A DNA stretch of 64,000 nucleotides from CBDCUW01 sp963734865 (GTDB lineage Bacteria; Planctomycetota; Planctomycetia; Pirellulales; Pirellulaceae): positions 310,001 through 374,000 of the forward strand of contig CAVTIV010000008.1 in NCBI GenBank assembly GCA_963734865.1, given 5' to 3'. The position numbers and the translations under genes are program-made. Of this stretch, positions 62,302-64,000 are shown piece after piece. Each line of letters starts with the position of its first letter. Position 1 is the first letter of the stretch. Below the pieces are notes generated by a model. That model did not search any database. It was not told the origin of the DNA and saw nothing but the letters and a program-made list of their open reading frames with translations.

Positions 62302-64000
62302 ATGAATCGACCGACCTACAGATCTCCGTTTTTCACTGCGATCGCCTTCGCAGCTGCGCTGCCGGTGGCAGTTTGGACATCGCCGGCCAGCGGCGAACCG
62401 GCCAACGCGAACATCGGATCGCAAGCGGCGGCGGCCGCGCCGTTGGCACCGCTGAGCGAGCGATTCGCCGATGCCCAGACCGATGAAGTGCCCGACTTTC
62501 AGAAACACATCGTGCCGCTGCTCGGACGACTGGGCTGCAACGGCCGCGCCTGCCATGGCTCGTTCCAAGGTCGCGGCGGATTCCAACTTTCGTTGTTCGG
62601 CTACGATTTCAAGACGGACTATGAAGCGCTGCTCGACGAAGCCTCGGGCCGCGTCGACGTCGACGACGTTGACGAGAGCTTGATTCTTTCAAAACCGACC
62701 GATGCGGACATGCACGAGGGTGGCAAGCGATACGAGAAAGGCAGTTGGCAGCACCACGTGCTTCGCAACTGGGTTGCAAACGGTGGAAAGTTCGACCTGC
62801 AAACCCGGTCGCTGTCGCAACTTCAAATCACGCCCAGCGAGGTGCTGTTCACCGCCGAAGGCGAGTCGGCTGAACTAACCGCGATCGCGCATTGGGATGA
62901 TGGCTCGGTGGAAGACGTCACCGAGTTGTGTCGATTCAGTTCCAACGATGACGGGATTGCGGTGATCGACGAAAACGGTCGCATCAACGCCGGCCAACCG
63001 GGAGACACCCATGTGGTTGTCTATTATGACAACGCGGTTGTTCCCGTGCCGGTCCTCCGTCCAGTGGCACCTCTCGGTCAGCAGAAATCCGAGCCCACCC
63101 ATCCGATCGACCAATTGGTTCAACAGAAGCTCAACAAACTTGGCATCCTGCCTTCGGATCTCTGTACCGATTCGGAATTCATCCGCCGCGCCTCCCTGGA
63201 TATCACTGGCATTTTGCCTTCCGGCGAACGGGTCCGGCAATTCCTGGCCGATTCGGCACCGGACAAGCGTCAGCGTTTGATGGACGAACTTCTTGAGTCG
63301 CCCGGCTATGCAGCTTGGTGGGCAACGAGATTTTCCGATTGGACCGGAAACAGCGACGAACAGCTCAACAACGTCCTCCCGTTCCGCGGTGCCGCGACCC
63401 GAATGTGGCATGAGTGGTTGCGAGCCCGGATCGAATCGAACGTGCCCTACGACAAACTGGTCGAAGGAATCGTCACCGCCCAAAGTCGTCAGCCCGGCGA
63501 GAGTTACCTGGAGTACTGCAAGAGCATGACCGAGGCCTGCCAATCGGGTAACGAAGCGAAATTCGCCGAGCGTGACGGGATGCCGTTTTACTGGGCCCGA
63601 CGCAACTTCAGCAAACCGGAAGAGCGAGCGATCGGATTCGCCTATACCTTCTTGGGCGTTCGCATCGAATGTGCGCAGTGCCACAAGCATCCCTTTGATC
63701 AGTGGTCCAAGAATGACTTCGAACAGTTTTCTCAGCTGTTCACGCCGATCCGCATCAACCAAAACCTGGTCGCCCCGGACGCCAAGAAAGATCGCGACGA
63801 ATTGCTGGAGAAACTGACCGACGGCAAAGAGCTGCGCGGCGGTGACCTCCGCAAGGCGATCTCCGTGGCGGCACGCGACGGAAAAACCGTTCCCTTTGGT
63901 GAGTTGACCGTCAACACCCGACCGATCTCACCGCAGCAGAAAAAGCAGAAGGAACTCGCCAAGCAAAAGGGTCGCAAAGTTCCCGCAGCCAACATTCCCG
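62302..64000 (+). CDS. DUF1549-domain cytochrome-type protein, 5' part
   Basis: An exported protein cut by the window end after about 566 codons. A signal peptide (residues 1-31, with IAFAAALPVAVW) is followed by a cytochrome-like motif C79-x4-C84-H85 (GCNGRACHGSFQG), a bacterial Ig-like stretch (ELTAIAHWDDGSVEDVTELC), then DUF1549 (HPIDQLVQQKLNKLGILP; TSEFIRRASLDITGILPSGERV) with a second haem motif C457-A-Q-C-H461. Proteins of this type (DUF1549/DUF1553, planctomycete cytochrome C) occur in large numbers in planctomycetes; their role is unknown, and genes for sulfatases or sigma factors often neighbour them. The start ATG at 62302 follows a 26-bp tandem repeat. Confidence 0.9.
   Translation, partial: MNRPTYRSPFFTAIAFAAALPVAVWTSPASGEPANANIGSQAAAAAPLAPLSERFADAQTDEVPDFQKHIVPLLGRLGCNGRACHGSFQGRGGFQLSLFGYDFKTDYEALLDEASGRVDVDDVDESLILSKPTDADMHEGGKRYEKGSWQHHVLRNWVANGGKFDLQTRSLSQLQITPSEVLFTAEGESAELTAIAHWDDGSVEDVTELCRFSSNDDGIAVIDENGRINAGQPGDTHVVVYYDNAVVPVPVLRPVAPLGQQKSEPTHPIDQLVQQKLNKLGILPSDLCTDSEFIRRASLDITGILPSGERVRQFLADSAPDKRQRLMDELLESPGYAAWWATRFSDWTGNSDEQLNNVLPFRGAATRMWHEWLRARIESNVPYDKLVEGIVTAQSRQPGESYLEYCKSMTEACQSGNEAKFAERDGMPFYWARRNFSKPEERAIGFAYTFLGVRIECAQCHKHPFDQWSKNDFEQFSQLFTPIRINQNLVAPDAKKDRDELLEKLTDGKELRGGDLRKAISVAARDGKTVPFGELTVNTRPISPQQKKQKELAKQKGRKVPAANIP

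Overview
This 64-kb window reads as chromosome of a planctomycete, most likely a Pirellulales (Rhodopirellula-like) bacterium. The evidence is a Cys-type sulfatase next to a ThuA-like protein, a DUF1549-type cytochrome protein, a PelA-like pectate lyase, SUMF1-fold and SBF-family proteins, many lipoboxes and signal peptides, a flagellar export cluster, a System II ResB-CcsA fusion, and GC-rich coding bias with long spurious antisense frames. No rRNA, tRNA, CRISPR array or complete insertion sequence was seen.

Layout. 1-1950: sulfatase and ThuA-like genes. 2.0-7.0 kb: an accessory patch bracketed by two 55-bp direct repeats. It holds a small secreted protein, a ParE/RelE-type toxin-antitoxin pair, three hypothetical proteins, two copies of a MITE-like element rich in ACTCGT hexamers, and a broken integron-type integrase. 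7.0-18.6 kb: core metabolism and housekeeping: serC-serA, putA, truA with a NYN-domain gene, asd, a SUMF1-fold protein and an HtrA protease. 18.9-22.5 kb: a UxaC-like protein converging on leuA, whose leader carries a leucine-rich leader peptide and an intrinsic terminator. 22.9-26.1 kb: fliP-fliQ-fliR-flhB. 26.4-35.2 kb: ten minus-strand genes for cytochrome oxidase maturation (two cupredoxin-like proteins, a di-haem cytochrome, ctaA, ctaB, an ABC transporter, sco1, DUF420). 35.7-38.5 kb: purD and a pectate-lyase-like gene. 38.5-44.6 kb: rlmKL, rpmE, prfA, prmC and an SBF transporter. 44.7-51.1 kb: an AsmA-like protein, the ResB-CcsA fusion and a duplicated-domain lipoprotein. 51.5-58.9 kb: an HTH-acidic-TM protein, a small secreted protein and a divergent TolQ/TolR-like three-gene operon. 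59-64 kb: a ROK kinase, an ECF sigma factor/anti-sigma/coiled-coil operon and the start of a DUF1549 protein.

The strongest biological finding is classical leucine attenuation upstream of leuA: a 19-residue leader peptide with six Leu codons, then a hairpin, then a perfect GC-rich stem with a U7 tract. The most unusual gene set is the proton-channel operon with two different single-span partners.

Caution on sequence quality. Seven otherwise intact genes carry eight single-base frameshifts. Five are explained by a missing G in a GCGGC/GCCGC context and the others by one extra base, so I treat them as probable sequencing or assembly errors and annotate the genes across the breaks.
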